NCBI GenBank assembly: GCA_030655215.1 | Contig: JAURVZ010000061.1 | Location: 33,448-97,447 of the forward strand | Origin: Pseudolabrys sp. | GTDB taxonomy: Bacteria > Pseudomonadota > Alphaproteobacteria > Rhizobiales > Xanthobacteraceae | Direction: 5' to 3' | DNA: 64,000 bases | Shown: one piece after another, positions 17,923 to 30,280 of the stretch | How positions within the stretch are numbered: the stretch's first letter is position 1 | Layout: every line of letters starts with the position of its first letter | Made by a program: the position numbers and the translations under genes | The notes under the pieces: generated by a model | Database searches by the model: none | The model's input: only the letters and a program-made list of their open reading frames with translations | Told to the model about the DNA's origin: nothing

Positions 17923-19167
17923 TTACGCCGGCTGCGGCGTCGCGCGCAGCACCGGTTTTTCGACGATCGGCAAATTGATCAACCCCGACAGGACGCCGAA
18001 GAAGACCGACAACCACCAAACCGGATCATACGATCCCCAGTATTCAAAGGCGTAGCCGCCGAGCAGCACGCCGAGGAAGCCGCCGACCTGGTGGCTGAAG
18101 AACACGAAGCCGAACAACATGGTCATCCAGCGCGTGCCGAACATCACCGCAACGAGTGCAGAGGTTGGCGGCACTGTCGACAGCCACAGCAATCCCGACA
18201 CGGCGCCGAAGATCAACGTCGCGACCGTCGAGGGCGGTGTCAGCACGAACACGACAATCGACAGCGCGCGGGCAAAATAGATGAATGACAGGATGTAACG
18301 CTTCGGCACGCGGTTGCCGAGATAGCCCGAGGTCAGCGAGCCGACGATGTTGAACAGGCCGATGATGGCGAGTGTCCAGCCGCCGACTTCGGCCGAGATG
18401 CCGCGATCGATCAGATAGGACGGCAGATGCACCGTGACGAAAGCGAGCTGGAAGCCGCAGGTGAAGAAGCCGAGTGTCAGCAGCACATAGGAGCGGTGGC
18501 CGAAAGCCTCAGACAAAGCCTGCTTGATCGACTGGCCCGCCAGCGGCGACGGCGCGCCGGGCGCGCGCCGCGGCGTCATCAAGGCAAGCGACAGCGGCAG
18601 GATCAGCATCAGGATGCCGCTGAAGGCGAGCAGCGCGGTCTGCCAGCCGTACAGGTGAATGAAATAAACGCCGAGCGGCGAGAACAGGAACTGGCCGAAC
18701 GAACCGGCGCCGGTGCCGACGCCGAAGGCAAGCGAGCGCCATTCTTCCGGCAGCAACTTGCCGAAGCCGCCAATGACGATGGTGAACGAACTCGCCGACA
18801 GGCCGAAGCCGATCAGCACGCCGGCGGTGATCGTCAAGCTGCCCGGCGTGGTCGAATAAGCCATCAGGCCAATGCCGGCGGCATACAAGATTGCACCGAA
18901 ACACAGCACCCAGTTGGTGCCGTATTTATCGGCGATGGCGCCGGCGAAAGGCTGGCCGACACCCCACAGCAAGTTCTGGATGGCCAGGGCGAAGGCGAAA
19001 ACTTCGCGGCCCCAGTGATTGGCCTCCGACATCGGCGTGAGGAAAAAGCCGAGTGCGGAGCGCGGACCGAAGCCGATCATCGCAATCAGGCAGCCGCAGA
19101 CCATGATCACCAGTGGCGTGCGCCAAGTGGCTAAGGGCGACTTGCTCGCGGCGGCTGGCATCGACAT
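17923..19167 (-). CDS. MFS transporter
   Basis: A 414-residue major facilitator protein with twelve predicted helices in two six-helix halves, split by a loop near residue 205 ([11 protein letters not shown]). The N-terminal half has the [13 protein letters not shown] segment, and the cytoplasmic loop after helix 2 reads [10 protein letters not shown] (the D-x-x-G motif). The pattern is that of the monocarboxylate/oxalate-formate-like branch. Its stop is only 10 bases from the acuI-like gene start, so both are likely on one transcript. An organic acid substrate would fit the neighbour but is unproven. Confidence 0.88.
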   Translation of the reverse strand: MSMPAAASKSPLATWRTPLVIMVCGCLIAMIGFGPRSALGFFLTPMSEANHWGREVFAFALAIQNLLWGVGQPFAGAIADKYGTNWVLCFGAILYAAGIGLMAYSTTPGSLTITAGVLIGFGLSASSFTIVIGGFGKLLPEEWRSLAFGVGTGAGSFGQFLFSPLGVYFIHLYGWQTALLAFSGILMLILPLSLALMTPRRAPGAPSPLAGQSIKQALSEAFGHRSYVLLTLGFFTCGFQLAFVTVHLPSYLIDRGISAEVGGWTLAIIGLFNIVGSLTSGYLGNRVPKRYILSFIYFARALSIVVFVLTPPSTVATLIFGAVSGLLWLSTVPPTSALVAVMFGTRWMTMLFGFVFFSHQVGGFLGVLLGGYAFEYWGSYDPVWWLSVFFGVLSGLINLPIVEKPVLRATPQPA

Positions 19168-19319
19168 GGCGAACGCTCCCGGCAGGCTTTTGGAATCGCG
19201 CGGCCAATCGCCGCATCAGGCCGCGGACCATAGAGGGTCAGCCAGCCTGCCAGAAGTCAATATTGGTGATCCCACGCATTTACCGGATGCATGACTGGGA
19301 CCGCATAGATGCTAGAAAC

Positions 19320-20645
19320 TCACAGCTTTTTGACTTCGGCCTCGGTCAGCCTGGTCATGCCCCAGTTCGGCTCCTTGGCGCCATCGCCCCAATTGCGCGG
19401 CCGGTAGAAGATCAAGCCGCCGAGCTTGTTCAGCCGCTTCATCTCGGGGATCCAGTTCGGCTTAGCCCAATCGTCATGATAGTGCGTCGACTTAGCGACA
19501 TCCGGCATCCACAATTTGCCGTCGAGCGTCTCGCGCGCAATCACCATGGACCGCGCCCAGGGTTCCGGCTCCTTGATCGCCTTCGATTTGCCGTCGCAGG
19601 CAAAGGTGAACTGGCACTTCAGGTGACGGTGATCGTTTTGATAGATCACACCGCAGACATCGTTCGGATAATACGGCGTGAAGGCGCGGTTCAAGACGAC
19701 CTGGGCAACAGCGATTTGCGCGCGCACGGGCTCGTCACGTGCCTCAAAGTAAATCGCGGTGGCGAGACACTTCTCGGCCTTGGCGCGCGATGCACCGGTG
19801 AGTTTCAAGCGCTCGGCCGGTGAGCGTGGATGCTGATCGACGCCGGTGACGACGCCTTTGCTGGCGACGCTCTCGCCTTCGCTTGATAGTCCGGGCTTGG
19901 CCGGTGTGATCGCCGATTGCTTGATGTCGGGATCGACCATCGCAAGGATAATGGGCGCTTCGCCCTTCTTCCACGGCGCGATCCGCTCGCGCTTGGCCAT
20001 AAACGGGTCGGCATCGAAGTAAACATCTTCGGCGTCGATCTCTTCCTTGAACAAATCGGCGGCCTGCTTGGTGCGCGGCGCAAGGTCAATGGGCTGCGAT
20101 GCGTCGAAGCGATCATTCGTCTTGCCGGGCAAAGCCGCAACGGCGGTTTCCGATGGCGTTTCAAACTCGGCCATCGGCGGCATCGGATCGCGGCCACGCG
20201 AAATCTGCGAGTCGCGCTTCGCTTTGCGATTGACGCTCGGGAAGCGCAGCGGCGCATTGGCATCGCCGAGCGGCTGCGCGCCGATCGAACCGGCAATGTC
20301 ATCGGGATCGAAATTGGCCAGCGCATAAACCGGCGGCGGCGGAATCGCCGTGCCGATCGGGCGCGGCATTGAAAACATGGAAGCGTGAATGGTGCCGAAG
20401 GGTGACGCGATCAGGTGCTCGCGCGCGCGGTCGGCAACAGCAGGCTGTCGCGCCAAGAGCGCGCCGAGATCCTGGAAACCGATCGTGCTGGGCAGCAGCG
20501 CAATGACCAGCGCGCCGATGCTCATCCGCACCGATCGCGACGGCACAAGACCGCGCTGACGTCCCTTCTCTGCCTTGTGCCTGACTCTACTCAAACCCAA
20601 CACCACAACGAACGCCGGCAAAATGCCGCCTTGCCGCGGAAGCAT
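19320..20645 (-). CDS. SleB-type cell wall hydrolase
   Basis: A 441-residue protein with an N-terminal hydrophobic anchor, a long low-complexity region, and a C-terminal Hydrolase_2/SleB domain (about 290-425). The domain has the catalytic-type glutamate of CLATAIYFEARDEP and the conserved QVVLNR, CGVIYQ, CQFTFACDG and STHYH segments. The fold is a lytic transglycosylase acting on peptidoglycan. The first of several possible starts is used; a shorter form beginning at MSIGALVIALLP (residue 41, position 20525) would place the membrane segment at the very N-terminus. Confidence 0.87.
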   Translation of the reverse strand: MLPRQGGILPAFVVVLGLSRVRHKAEKGRQRGLVPSRSVRMSIGALVIALLPSTIGFQDLGALLARQPAVADRAREHLIASPFGTIHASMFSMPRPIGTAIPPPPVYALANFDPDDIAGSIGAQPLGDANAPLRFPSVNRKAKRDSQISRGRDPMPPMAEFETPSETAVAALPGKTNDRFDASQPIDLAPRTKQAADLFKEEIDAEDVYFDADPFMAKRERIAPWKKGEAPIILAMVDPDIKQSAITPAKPGLSSEGESVASKGVVTGVDQHPRSPAERLKLTGASRAKAEKCLATAIYFEARDEPVRAQIAVAQVVLNRAFTPYYPNDVCGVIYQNDHRHLKCQFTFACDGKSKAIKEPEPWARSMVIARETLDGKLWMPDVAKSTHYHDDWAKPNWIPEMKRLNKLGGLIFYRPRNWGDGAKEPNWGMTRLTEAEVKKL

Positions 20646-20783
20646 GCGACAGGTTCGTTATGGAGCGGTTAACCTTGAAATCCGGTTAACCGTGCTGGCG
20701 CTGGTGCCGCGAAAGTAGAAAGTTAACCATATCGCAATCGCTGGCGGCCACTATGCGGTGGAACCATACCCCTGCGAGCCAGC

Positions 20784-22136
20784 ATGTCTTTGCACGATAC
20801 CCTGACGACGCTTGCCGCCCAGGCGCCGATGCTCGCGGGTTTGAGCCTCGCCTTCCTGCTGGTCATCGCCGTGCTGCAACGTCGGCAGAGCAAGCAATAT
20901 CTGCGGCTGTCGACGGCGCTCAACAACATGTCCCAAGGCCTCAATATGTTCGATGCGCAGGCCCGCATCACCTTGCTGAACCAGCGCTATCTCGACATGT
21001 ACGGGCTCGATCCGGCCATCGTGAAACCCGGATGCACCTTGCGCCAATTGATTCAGCACCGCATCGATACCGGCCTGTTAAAGGGTGACGTCGATGCCTA
21101 TTGCAAGCGCATCCTGGATGGCATCAGCAAAGGCGAGAGCACGCCGCATTATGTGACCGCGAGCGACGGCCGCATTGTACTGGCCAAGAACGAACCTTTG
21201 CCGGGCGGCGGCTGGGTTTCGACGCATGAGGACGTCACCGAGCAGCGCCGCGCCGAGGAAGAACGCGCCGCCATCCGCGATCATGAACAGCGCCGCGGCG
21301 AGATTGAATCAGCGATTGCTGCGTTCCGTCCTCTGGTCGAGAAGCTTCTCTCCCGCGTGAGCGGCAGCGCCACCGCGATGCGGTCGACCGCCGACAGTTT
21401 GTTCGGCTCGTCCGATCGCACGTCGCAGCGCGCTGACGGCGCGGTGCAGGCGTTCAACGAAGCCAGCGCCAATGTCGAGACCGCCGCCGTTGCCGCCGAG
21501 GAATTATCGCAGTCCATCGCCGAAATCAGCCGCCAGTTGACGCACACCAGCGACATTGTGCGGCTGGCAACGGAAGAAGCCAAATCCACCGATGGCGAAA
21601 TCGCAGGTCTTGCCGCCGGCGCACAGAAGATCGGCGATGTCGTCAAGCTGATCCGCGACATTGCCGGACAAACTAATTTGCTGGCGCTCAACGCTACCAT
21701 CGAAGCCGCGCGCGCAGGCGAAGCAGGCCGCGGCTTTGCTGTCGTTGCCGCGGAAGTGAAATCGCTCGCCGTGCAGACGGCAAAAGCCACCGAAGAAATC
21801 GCCAGCCATATTCTCGCCGTGCAGGACTCGACCGGGGGGGCGGTGGAGGCGATCCGCAAGATTGCCGGGCGCATGCACGAGATCAACGAATACACCACCG
21901 CGGTGGCGGCGGCCGTCGAGGAGCAAAGCTCGGCGACCGGAGAGATTTCGCACAATGTCGCCAGCGCGGCGCATGGCTCGGGTCATGTCGTCGAAGTGTT
22001 GAGCGAAGTCGTTGGTGCCGCGACCGAGACCCGGGTGTCGGCAGAGGTGGTGCGCGACGCCTCGCAGACCGTGGAAACCGCTGTCTCCAACCTGCGGCTT
22101 GAAGTCGAGGACTTCCTCGCCAAGGTCGCGGTCTAG
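20784..22136 (+). CDS. PAS-containing methyl-accepting chemotaxis-like protein
   Basis: A 450-residue chemoreceptor. One hydrophobic helix (about 11-28) anchors it, with no periplasmic sensor domain. A PAS domain follows (about 38-155, [18 protein letters not shown]), then a coiled coil and the MCP signalling domain with the hairpin tip [20 protein letters not shown] and [16 protein letters not shown]. The sensor is thus cytoplasmic and may detect redox, light or a metabolite. No che genes are nearby. The 3' end overlaps a convergent small membrane gene by three bases at CTAG. Confidence 0.92.
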   Translation: MSLHDTLTTLAAQAPMLAGLSLAFLLVIAVLQRRQSKQYLRLSTALNNMSQGLNMFDAQARITLLNQRYLDMYGLDPAIVKPGCTLRQLIQHRIDTGLLKGDVDAYCKRILDGISKGESTPHYVTASDGRIVLAKNEPLPGGGWVSTHEDVTEQRRAEEERAAIRDHEQRRGEIESAIAAFRPLVEKLLSRVSGSATAMRSTADSLFGSSDRTSQRADGAVQAFNEASANVETAAVAAEELSQSIAEISRQLTHTSDIVRLATEEAKSTDGEIAGLAAGAQKIGDVVKLIRDIAGQTNLLALNATIEAARAGEAGRGFAVVAAEVKSLAVQTAKATEEIASHILAVQDSTGGAVEAIRKIAGRMHEINEYTTAVAAAVEEQSSATGEISHNVASAAHGSGHVVEVLSEVVGAATETRVSAEVVRDASQTVETAVSNLRLEVEDFLAKVAV

Positions 22137-22411
22137 ACGCCTGCCGTATAGCGGACGAACAGCATCGGCACGACGGCGATAAAGAAGCCGATAAACCGCA
22201 CCGGCATGGTCAGCGGCGGGCCGTTGGCGATGCCGCCGCGCATATAGACGGCGATGCCCTCGAACACCGCAATGCCGATCAGCACCCAGAAATACGGCCC
22301 GAGGCTCAGTTCGCGGCTGGCCGGCACATTCAACAGCACGGCGCCGACAACAACGCCGAGCACGGCGGCATAGACGAAAAAGACGCGGTCGATGGTCATG
22401 CCTGCGAACAT
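22133..22411 (-). CDS. Small three-helix membrane protein
   Basis: A 92-residue hydrophobic protein with three helices (about 9-26, 38-56 and 68-87) and no known motif. It starts 8 bases after the pyruvate phosphate dikinase stop and is probably expressed with it. The ATG at 22399 (MTIDRVFFV) is an equally good start. The longer open frame overlapping ppdK was rejected because its first 49 codons are the antisense-free shadow of that gene's end. Function is unknown. Confidence 0.75.
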   Translation of the reverse strand: MFAGMTIDRVFFVYAAVLGVVVGAVLLNVPASRELSLGPYFWVLIGIAVFEGIAVYMRGGIANGPPLTMPVRFIGFFIAVVPMLFVRYTAGV

Positions 22412-22418
22412 GGTGCGA

Positions 22419-25247
<2,829 letters not shown>

Positions 25248-25344
25248 GATCGATCACTTGCTCGGAAAGGGAAGAAGGCACGCCTTTAGAAGCACCTGAG
25301 CGGCATGGCGCGCAAGCCCGCAGATTGGGATGTCCTTCCAACGC

Positions 25345-25491
25345 CTAGAAGCGCAGGAGACCGAGGCCCATGACGCCGACGAAAATCAGGTAGATGGCGA
25401 CGATATAGGCCAGAAGGCGCGGCGCAATCAGGATCAGAATGCCGGCAAGAATGGCAACGATCGGCTGCAGATGCGTCAAGGTGATCGTCAT
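25345..25491 (-). CDS. DUF3096 small membrane protein
   Basis: A 48-residue protein read on the minus strand: it starts MTITLTHLQPIVAIL and ends VGVMGLGLLRF. Two hydrophobic helices (about 10-23 and 27-45) are separated by a PRLLAY turn, which is the DUF3096 pattern. The ATG is at 25491 and the stop TAG at 25347-25345. Function is unknown; the family is widespread in GC-rich proteobacteria. It stands alone about 100 bases upstream of ppdK on the same strand. Confidence 0.8.
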   Translation of the reverse strand: MTITLTHLQPIVAILAGILILIAPRLLAYIVAIYLIFVGVMGLGLLRF

Positions 25492-25557
25492 GTGAGAAAG
25501 CCCCTTTGGCGTGAAGGTAACAGAACGGCGAAGCAGTCGCAGAGTTCCCTAACTGAC

Positions 25558-25614
25558 AGCGGCTGCCGGGCCAAGGTGGCGAGCGGGGTAATCCCCTAGG
25601 CTCTCGCAGCCGCT
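25558..25614. other. Nested stem-loop, possible structured RNA element
   Basis: AGCGGCTGC (25558-25566) pairs perfectly with GCAGCCGCT (25606-25614). Inside, GAGC (25581-25584) pairs with GCTC (25600-25603), and GGGG-TAAT-CCCC (25585-25596) forms the apical hairpin. On the plus strand AAATTTTT follows, as in a terminator. On the minus strand it lies 67 bases upstream of the DUF3096 start and could be a leader structure. Confidence 0.45.
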
Positions 25615-25718
25615 AAATTTTTCAAACAGCCAATTCCGTCGAGTCGCGTGGGATCGCCCGTATTATTTAAGGCCCCGGGCGGCCGCCTTCCCTTCCTTGC
25701 CCCGACAATATCGAGGGA

Positions 25719-25796
25719 GTGGCGCGCCAAGCGGCGCAACCTTTTCGTCGTGGGACACCCTGGTTTCCCAGGGTGCCGCGCCTCTCGGCGCGCCAC
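25719..25796. repeat. Nested perfect inverted repeats
   Basis: GTGGCGCGCC (25719-25728) and GGCGCGCCAC (25787-25796) are perfect reverse complements. Between them CACCCTGG-TTTC-CCAGGGTG (25756-25775) forms a second perfect hairpin. The element is not in a gene. Confidence 0.75.
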
Positions 25797-26070
25797 AGCG
25801 GCGTCTTCCAGCCGACGGGCCGCGCTTTCAGCCAGAGCTTGCTCCCCAAAGTGCGGGGGCCGCTCACGCCGTCAGCCAGCTCCTGGCAGGGCGTCATTGT
25901 GCGCCCGGGCGGAGCCCCGTCACCGCCCGAGCGCGAAGGCTTGCGTTTGCCTCCGCCCGCGGGCGCCGCATCCTGCTCCACTCTCACGACGCCTCATGAC
26001 AGCGCCCCTCGATGAGCAGGACGAAGAGAGTATATATACTGTAGGATTTAATGTCAAGCGGGGTTTCTTG

Positions 26071-26195
26071 CCCCGGACGCGATGCGGCACGCAGTGACGC
26101 TTCGCAGATCCGGGGCCCCGATTGTTTTCAGGTAAGTGACCGGGGTCCCGGGTCTGCGCGGCAACACTTCGTGTTGCAGCGCGCCCGGGACACAG
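26071..26195. repeat. Double-hairpin intergenic repeat, family 3
   Basis: The left half closes with CCCCGGA/TCCGGGG (26071-26115). The right half closes with CCCGGG/CCCGGG and contains GCAACAC-TTC-GTGTTGC as the apical hairpin (about 26147-26193). The two halves are related in inverted orientation, like the rhizobial CCCGGGTCTGCGC-type repeats. It ends five bases before the glyS stop codon and may end glyS transcription. Confidence 0.7.
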
Positions 26196-26199
26196 ATCG

Positions 26200-28248
26200 C
26201 TACCCCTCGATCTTCGAGAAGTCCGCCACCGCCCGCGTGGCTTCGCGGATTTCGTTGAGCAAGGTCAAACGGTTGGCGCGGACGGCCTTGTCATCGGCAT
26301 TCACGGTGACCTTGTCGAAGAAGGCGTCGACCGTCGGGCGCAGCTTGGCCAGCGCCGTCATGGCGGCGGCGAAGTCTTCCTTGGCGACGGCTGACGCTGC
26401 TTCCGACTTGGCGGTGGCGACGGCGCTGGCGAGCGCCTTTTCTTCCGGCGCGTCGAGCAGCGCGGCATCGACCGCACCGTTGTAGCTCTTGCCGTCCTTC
26501 TTCTCCTCGATGCGGAGAATGTTGGAGGCGCGCTTGACGCCGGCGAGCAGGTTCTTGCCGTCATCGCTGTCGAGGAATTTGCCGAGCGCCTCGACCCGGC
26601 GCACGACCATCAACAGATCGTCCTGACCTTCCAACGCAAACACGGCATCGACGAGATCGTGACGCGCGCCCTGCTCGCGCAACTGCACCTTTAGACGGTC
26701 GGCGAAGAAAGACAGCAACTCGGGCTTGGCAATCGTGTTCAGCGACAGCCGCAATTGATTGTCGATGATGATGCGAATGACGCCCAGCGCCGCCCTACGC
26801 AACGCATAGGGATCCTTCGAGCCGGTCGGCTTTTCATCAATCGCCCAGAAGCCAACGAGCGTATCGATCTTGTCAGCCAAAGCGACAGCGATCGACACCG
26901 GATCGCTCGGCACGCTGTCCTTCGGACCGACCGGCTTGTAGTGATCTTCGCAAGCGGCAGCGACGCTGGCGTCTTCGCCCTGCGCGATGGCGTAGTACTT
27001 GCCCATCAGGCCCTGCAGATCGGGGAATTCGCCGACCACTTCGCTCAACAGATCGGCCTTGCACAGCTGCGCGGCGCGCGCCGCCGTGTTGACATCGGCG
27101 CCGACCAGCGGCGCCAGTTGCCCGGCGAGCTCAATGATGCGGGCGATGCGCTCGGCCTGGGTGCCAAGCTTTTCATGAAAGACAATGCCGGCGAATTTGG
27201 GCAGTCTGTCTTCCAGCTTTGTCTTCAGATCGGTGGCATAGAAGAACTTGGCATCGCTCAGGCGCGCGCGGATGACGCGCTCATTGCCGGCAATGATCGC
27301 CTTGCCGCCATCGGTGGCTTCGATGTTCGACACCAGGATAAATTTGTTGACCAGCTTCGACGTTTGCGGATCGCGCAGCACGAAACATTTCTGGTTGATG
27401 CGGATGGTCGAGCGGATGACCTCGCCGGGAATATCGAGGAAGGCCTTGTCGAACTCGCCCATCAGCACGACCGGCCATTCGACCAAGCCGGCGACTTCGG
27501 CGAGCAGGGCTTCGTCTTCGACCAGTTCATAGCCTTGCGCGAAAGCGAGGTTCTTGGCGTCGGCGCGAATGATGTCCATGCGGCGCGCGGCATCGAGCAC
27601 GACCTTGGCGCCTTCGAGCTTCGCCACATAATCGTCGAAGCGCTTCACCTTGAACGCGCTTGGGCTGAGGAAACGATGGCCACGCGTTTCATCACCAATG
27701 GCGACGCCATCGATGATGAAGGGCACCACGACCGGCTCTTCGGTTTCCGGACCAAATGTCGCGACGATGGAATGCAGCGGCCGCACCCATGACAGCGAGC
27801 CGGCTTGCGCCGACTGCGCGCCCCAGCGCATCGACTTCGGCCACGGGAAGGAGCGGACGATTTCCGGGATCATGGTGGCGAGCACGGCGAGCGTGTCCTG
27901 GCCCGGCTTCTCGGTCAGCGCGATGTAGAAGTCGCCCTTCTTGTCGGCCTGCACCTTGGCCTGATCGATCGAGGTCAGGCCCGCAGCGCGCAGGAAGCCG
28001 GCAATCGCCTGTTCGGGCGCGCCGACCTTCGGGCCTTTGCGCTCCTCTTTCAGATCAGGCTGGCGCTGCGGCACGCCCTGCACGGTGAGCGCCAGGCGGC
28101 GCGGCGTGGCGAAAGCCTTGGCGCCTTCATATGTCAGGCCGGCAGCGACCAGACGGTCGGTGACCATCTTTTTCAAATCGTCGGCGGCGCGCGCCTGCAT
28201 GCGCGCGGGGATTTCCTCGGAAAAGAATTCAAGCAGAAGATCGGGCAT
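26200..28248 (-). CDS. glyS: Glycine--tRNA ligase, beta subunit
   Basis: A 682-residue beta subunit of the bacterial alpha2-beta2 glycyl-tRNA synthetase. It starts with the typical [17 protein letters not shown], contains FATPRRLA, an HD-like helical region ([16 protein letters not shown]...) and the [15 protein letters not shown] segment, and ends in a helical anticodon-binding domain. Length is near the family norm. glyQ, which encodes the catalytic alpha subunit, is about 3.6 kb upstream on the same strand instead of adjacent. A clear intrinsic terminator at 30895-30937 lies between the two genes, so glyS probably has its own promoter with or after lemA. Confidence 0.97.
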   Translation of the reverse strand: MPDLLLEFFSEEIPARMQARAADDLKKMVTDRLVAAGLTYEGAKAFATPRRLALTVQGVPQRQPDLKEERKGPKVGAPEQAIAGFLRAAGLTSIDQAKVQADKKGDFYIALTEKPGQDTLAVLATMIPEIVRSFPWPKSMRWGAQSAQAGSLSWVRPLHSIVATFGPETEEPVVVPFIIDGVAIGDETRGHRFLSPSAFKVKRFDDYVAKLEGAKVVLDAARRMDIIRADAKNLAFAQGYELVEDEALLAEVAGLVEWPVVLMGEFDKAFLDIPGEVIRSTIRINQKCFVLRDPQTSKLVNKFILVSNIEATDGGKAIIAGNERVIRARLSDAKFFYATDLKTKLEDRLPKFAGIVFHEKLGTQAERIARIIELAGQLAPLVGADVNTAARAAQLCKADLLSEVVGEFPDLQGLMGKYYAIAQGEDASVAAACEDHYKPVGPKDSVPSDPVSIAVALADKIDTLVGFWAIDEKPTGSKDPYALRRAALGVIRIIIDNQLRLSLNTIAKPELLSFFADRLKVQLREQGARHDLVDAVFALEGQDDLLMVVRRVEALGKFLDSDDGKNLLAGVKRASNILRIEEKKDGKSYNGAVDAALLDAPEEKALASAVATAKSEAASAVAKEDFAAAMTALAKLRPTVDAFFDKVTVNADDKAVRANRLTLLNEIREATRAVADFSKIEG

Positions 28249-28321
28249 TTGGCGGTCTCAGAGCGGGACAAATCCTGCGCCGCAGGTAGCAGGCAGCGGG
28301 ATGAAAGTCACCCTTTGGCGG

Positions 28322-30280
28322 CTACCAGCCGCCGCCGCCTCCCCCGCCACCACCGCCGCCCGAACTGCCGCCCCCGCCGCTCGACGAGAAGCCGGAGGAG
28401 CTTGAGGACACCGGCACGGCGCTGGCCAGGGCGCTGCTGACGCTGGCGACGGAGGCCGCCACCGCGGTGCCGACATTCGCGCCGGACCAGCCGCTGCCGC
28501 TGCTCCAGCCGGGCTGGTAGTGCTGCGCCGGCTCCGCGTCCGGATAGGCCCGGCGCAGCGCGGCGTCGAAGGCATCCGACCACGGCTTCTCCAGATTGAG
28601 CGCGACCGCATAAGGCAGCAGCGTCTCGAAACGCTCGGCGGTGATCTCGGGCGCCTGGCTGTTCATGCGGTCGCTCTCGGCGGTTTCGATGTAGAGCCGC
28701 AAGCCCGCGAGGTGATCCATGATCGGGCGGCCGAGCGTGGTCGGCGCGCGCATCAGATAAACGAACAGGCCATTGAGCGCGGCGAAGGCGCCGATCAGCA
28801 CGAAGGAGAACGGATAGGCCTCGACGAAGGAGAGGATCAACGGCGGCAGTTCGATCGCCTCATCGGGAATGATGACGGCCATGAGGTAGATGAAAAACGA
28901 AATGAAGATTGCGAAGACGGCGAAGGACAGCAGGCCGCGGAAGATCGATGAGAAGTCGAGGCTGCCGAAGATCGAGGTCAGCAGCGGGATGATGAACAGA
29001 GCGAGGAAGAAGCTGCCGAAAGTGGTGAAGACGAGAATGCCGATGTCTTCATCCTGCAGGCCGCCGACGACCAGCACGCCGATGATGACGGCAATGGTCA
29101 TGATGATGCCGACGATGGCGTAACCGAAATTGCGGCGGAAGAAGCGCTTGCCGGCCTCCGCTTCGACGGCGGCGGTGAATTTGCTGCCGAGCGCGACGAC
29201 CTGCGCGCCATGCGCCTTGTCGATGATGGCCTTGCCGTCGTGCTGGTTGAGGAAGGTATTGATGGCGTTCTCGCCATCGGTCAGTGCCGGCTTGCCTTGC
29301 GTCTTGACCGCGGTGAGCGTGAGCCTGTCGTTATGCTGGTCGAATTTCAGCCGGCCTTTCACCGCCATCGACAAAGCCGCCGCCGTAAACGCGCGCCAGC
29401 GGTCGCGGCCGAAGCCCCAATTGTCGATGTAATTGGCGAGCGCCGGCGACACGCCTTGCGGCGGATGAAATTGCGGGATGATGGTGCCGGGTCGCGGATC
29501 CTTGCCGACCGCGCGCCAGGCCGCGAGATAATACAGCAGCACGACGAGGAAACCAGCACCACCGAAGATCCAGTGGCGGTTGTCGAACAGCGCGTAATAC
29601 TGCTCGTTCGGCGGATCGACAGCGGTGGCGCTGAGCCCGGCGACGACGGTGAGGCCTTCTGTTGCCGCCAGTGCGCGTGTCGTCTGCACAGTGAGCACGC
29701 CGTTAGTGTCGACCGCGCCGCGCCAATCCTTGCCTTGCGCGCCGAGCGGGCCGCTGAACGCGGTCCACCGCGTCGGCTTCTCACCGGCTTCCATTTCGAG
29801 CCGGTAGGTGGCGCTGAGGATCGGGAAATTCCAGAAATTGCCGGTGACGTTCCAGTTCAGCTCCGGCACGCCGTCGAACCAGCGCACCTGCCGCGCCGTC
29901 GTGTAGCGGAAGACATACGTATGATCGCCAGCCGGGATGATGACGTCCTTGTCACCGGCATAGATGCGCAGATAACGCGACTGCCGTTCGGTGCGGTATG
30001 GCTCCGCTTTGCCGTCGCGGGTGACGCCGAGCAGCGTGAATTCTACCTCGCGTTCGCGGCCAGCGGCATCCTTGAAGGTCATCGGGAAGTCGCGATAAAT
30101 GCCGCGCTTGATCGCATTGCCTTCGGCGCGAACGCGCACGGTTTCGGTGACGGTCAGCGTGCCGTCCTTGGCCAGTTGCACACCTGAGTCGAAGCGTTGA
30201 ATGACCTCTGCGGCCTGCGCCTGCGCGCCGCCGACGATCAAGGCGATGGCGAGGAGCAGCGCGCGCATCGATGGCCTCAC
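28322..30280 (-). CDS. DUF2207 membrane protein
   Basis: A 652-residue protein with a signal peptide (about 1-23), an extracytoplasmic beta-rich DUF2207 domain (about 25-210), membrane helices near 235-252 and a group at about 395-515, and a cytoplasmic region. The C-terminus is a long Ser/Gly tail ending in Trp (about 625-652). This is the standard YciQ-like architecture. DUF2207 genes are commonly paired with lemA, as here: its start overlaps the lemA stop by four bases. Function is unknown but linked to the envelope. Confidence 0.9.
   Translation of the reverse strand: MRPSMRALLLAIALIVGGAQAQAAEVIQRFDSGVQLAKDGTLTVTETVRVRAEGNAIKRGIYRDFPMTFKDAAGREREVEFTLLGVTRDGKAEPYRTERQSRYLRIYAGDKDVIIPAGDHTYVFRYTTARQVRWFDGVPELNWNVTGNFWNFPILSATYRLEMEAGEKPTRWTAFSGPLGAQGKDWRGAVDTNGVLTVQTTRALAATEGLTVVAGLSATAVDPPNEQYYALFDNRHWIFGGAGFLVVLLYYLAAWRAVGKDPRPGTIIPQFHPPQGVSPALANYIDNWGFGRDRWRAFTAAALSMAVKGRLKFDQHNDRLTLTAVKTQGKPALTDGENAINTFLNQHDGKAIIDKAHGAQVVALGSKFTAAVEAEAGKRFFRRNFGYAIVGIIMTIAVIIGVLVVGGLQDEDIGILVFTTFGSFFLALFIIPLLTSIFGSLDFSSIFRGLLSFAVFAIFISFFIYLMAVIIPDEAIELPPLILSFVEAYPFSFVLIGAFAALNGLFVYLMRAPTTLGRPIMDHLAGLRLYIETAESDRMNSQAPEITAERFETLLPYAVALNLEKPWSDAFDAALRRAYPDAEPAQHYQPGWSSGSGWSGANVGTAVAASVASVSSALASAVPVSSSSSGFSSSGGGGSSGGGGGGGGGGGW

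Larger units (their letters stand above)
25492..26199. other. Gene-free 0.7 kb region rich in inverted repeats
   Basis: No frame here has convincing coding character, although several run open because the DNA is GC-rich. In order, the stretch holds a nested stem-loop (25558-25614), a nested inverted repeat (25719-25796), an AT palindrome (26029-26040) and a double hairpin element (26071-26195). The middle part (about 25670-26045) has the look of dispersed intergenic sequence found in Bradyrhizobium-like genomes. That comparison is from memory and not verified. Confidence 0.6.

Noticed and set aside
25596..26097. Several open frames of 66-149 codons in the gene-free block
   Set aside because: They are Arg/Gly/Pro-rich, cross the inverted repeats and have no ribosome sites; they look like repeat DNA that happens to be open.
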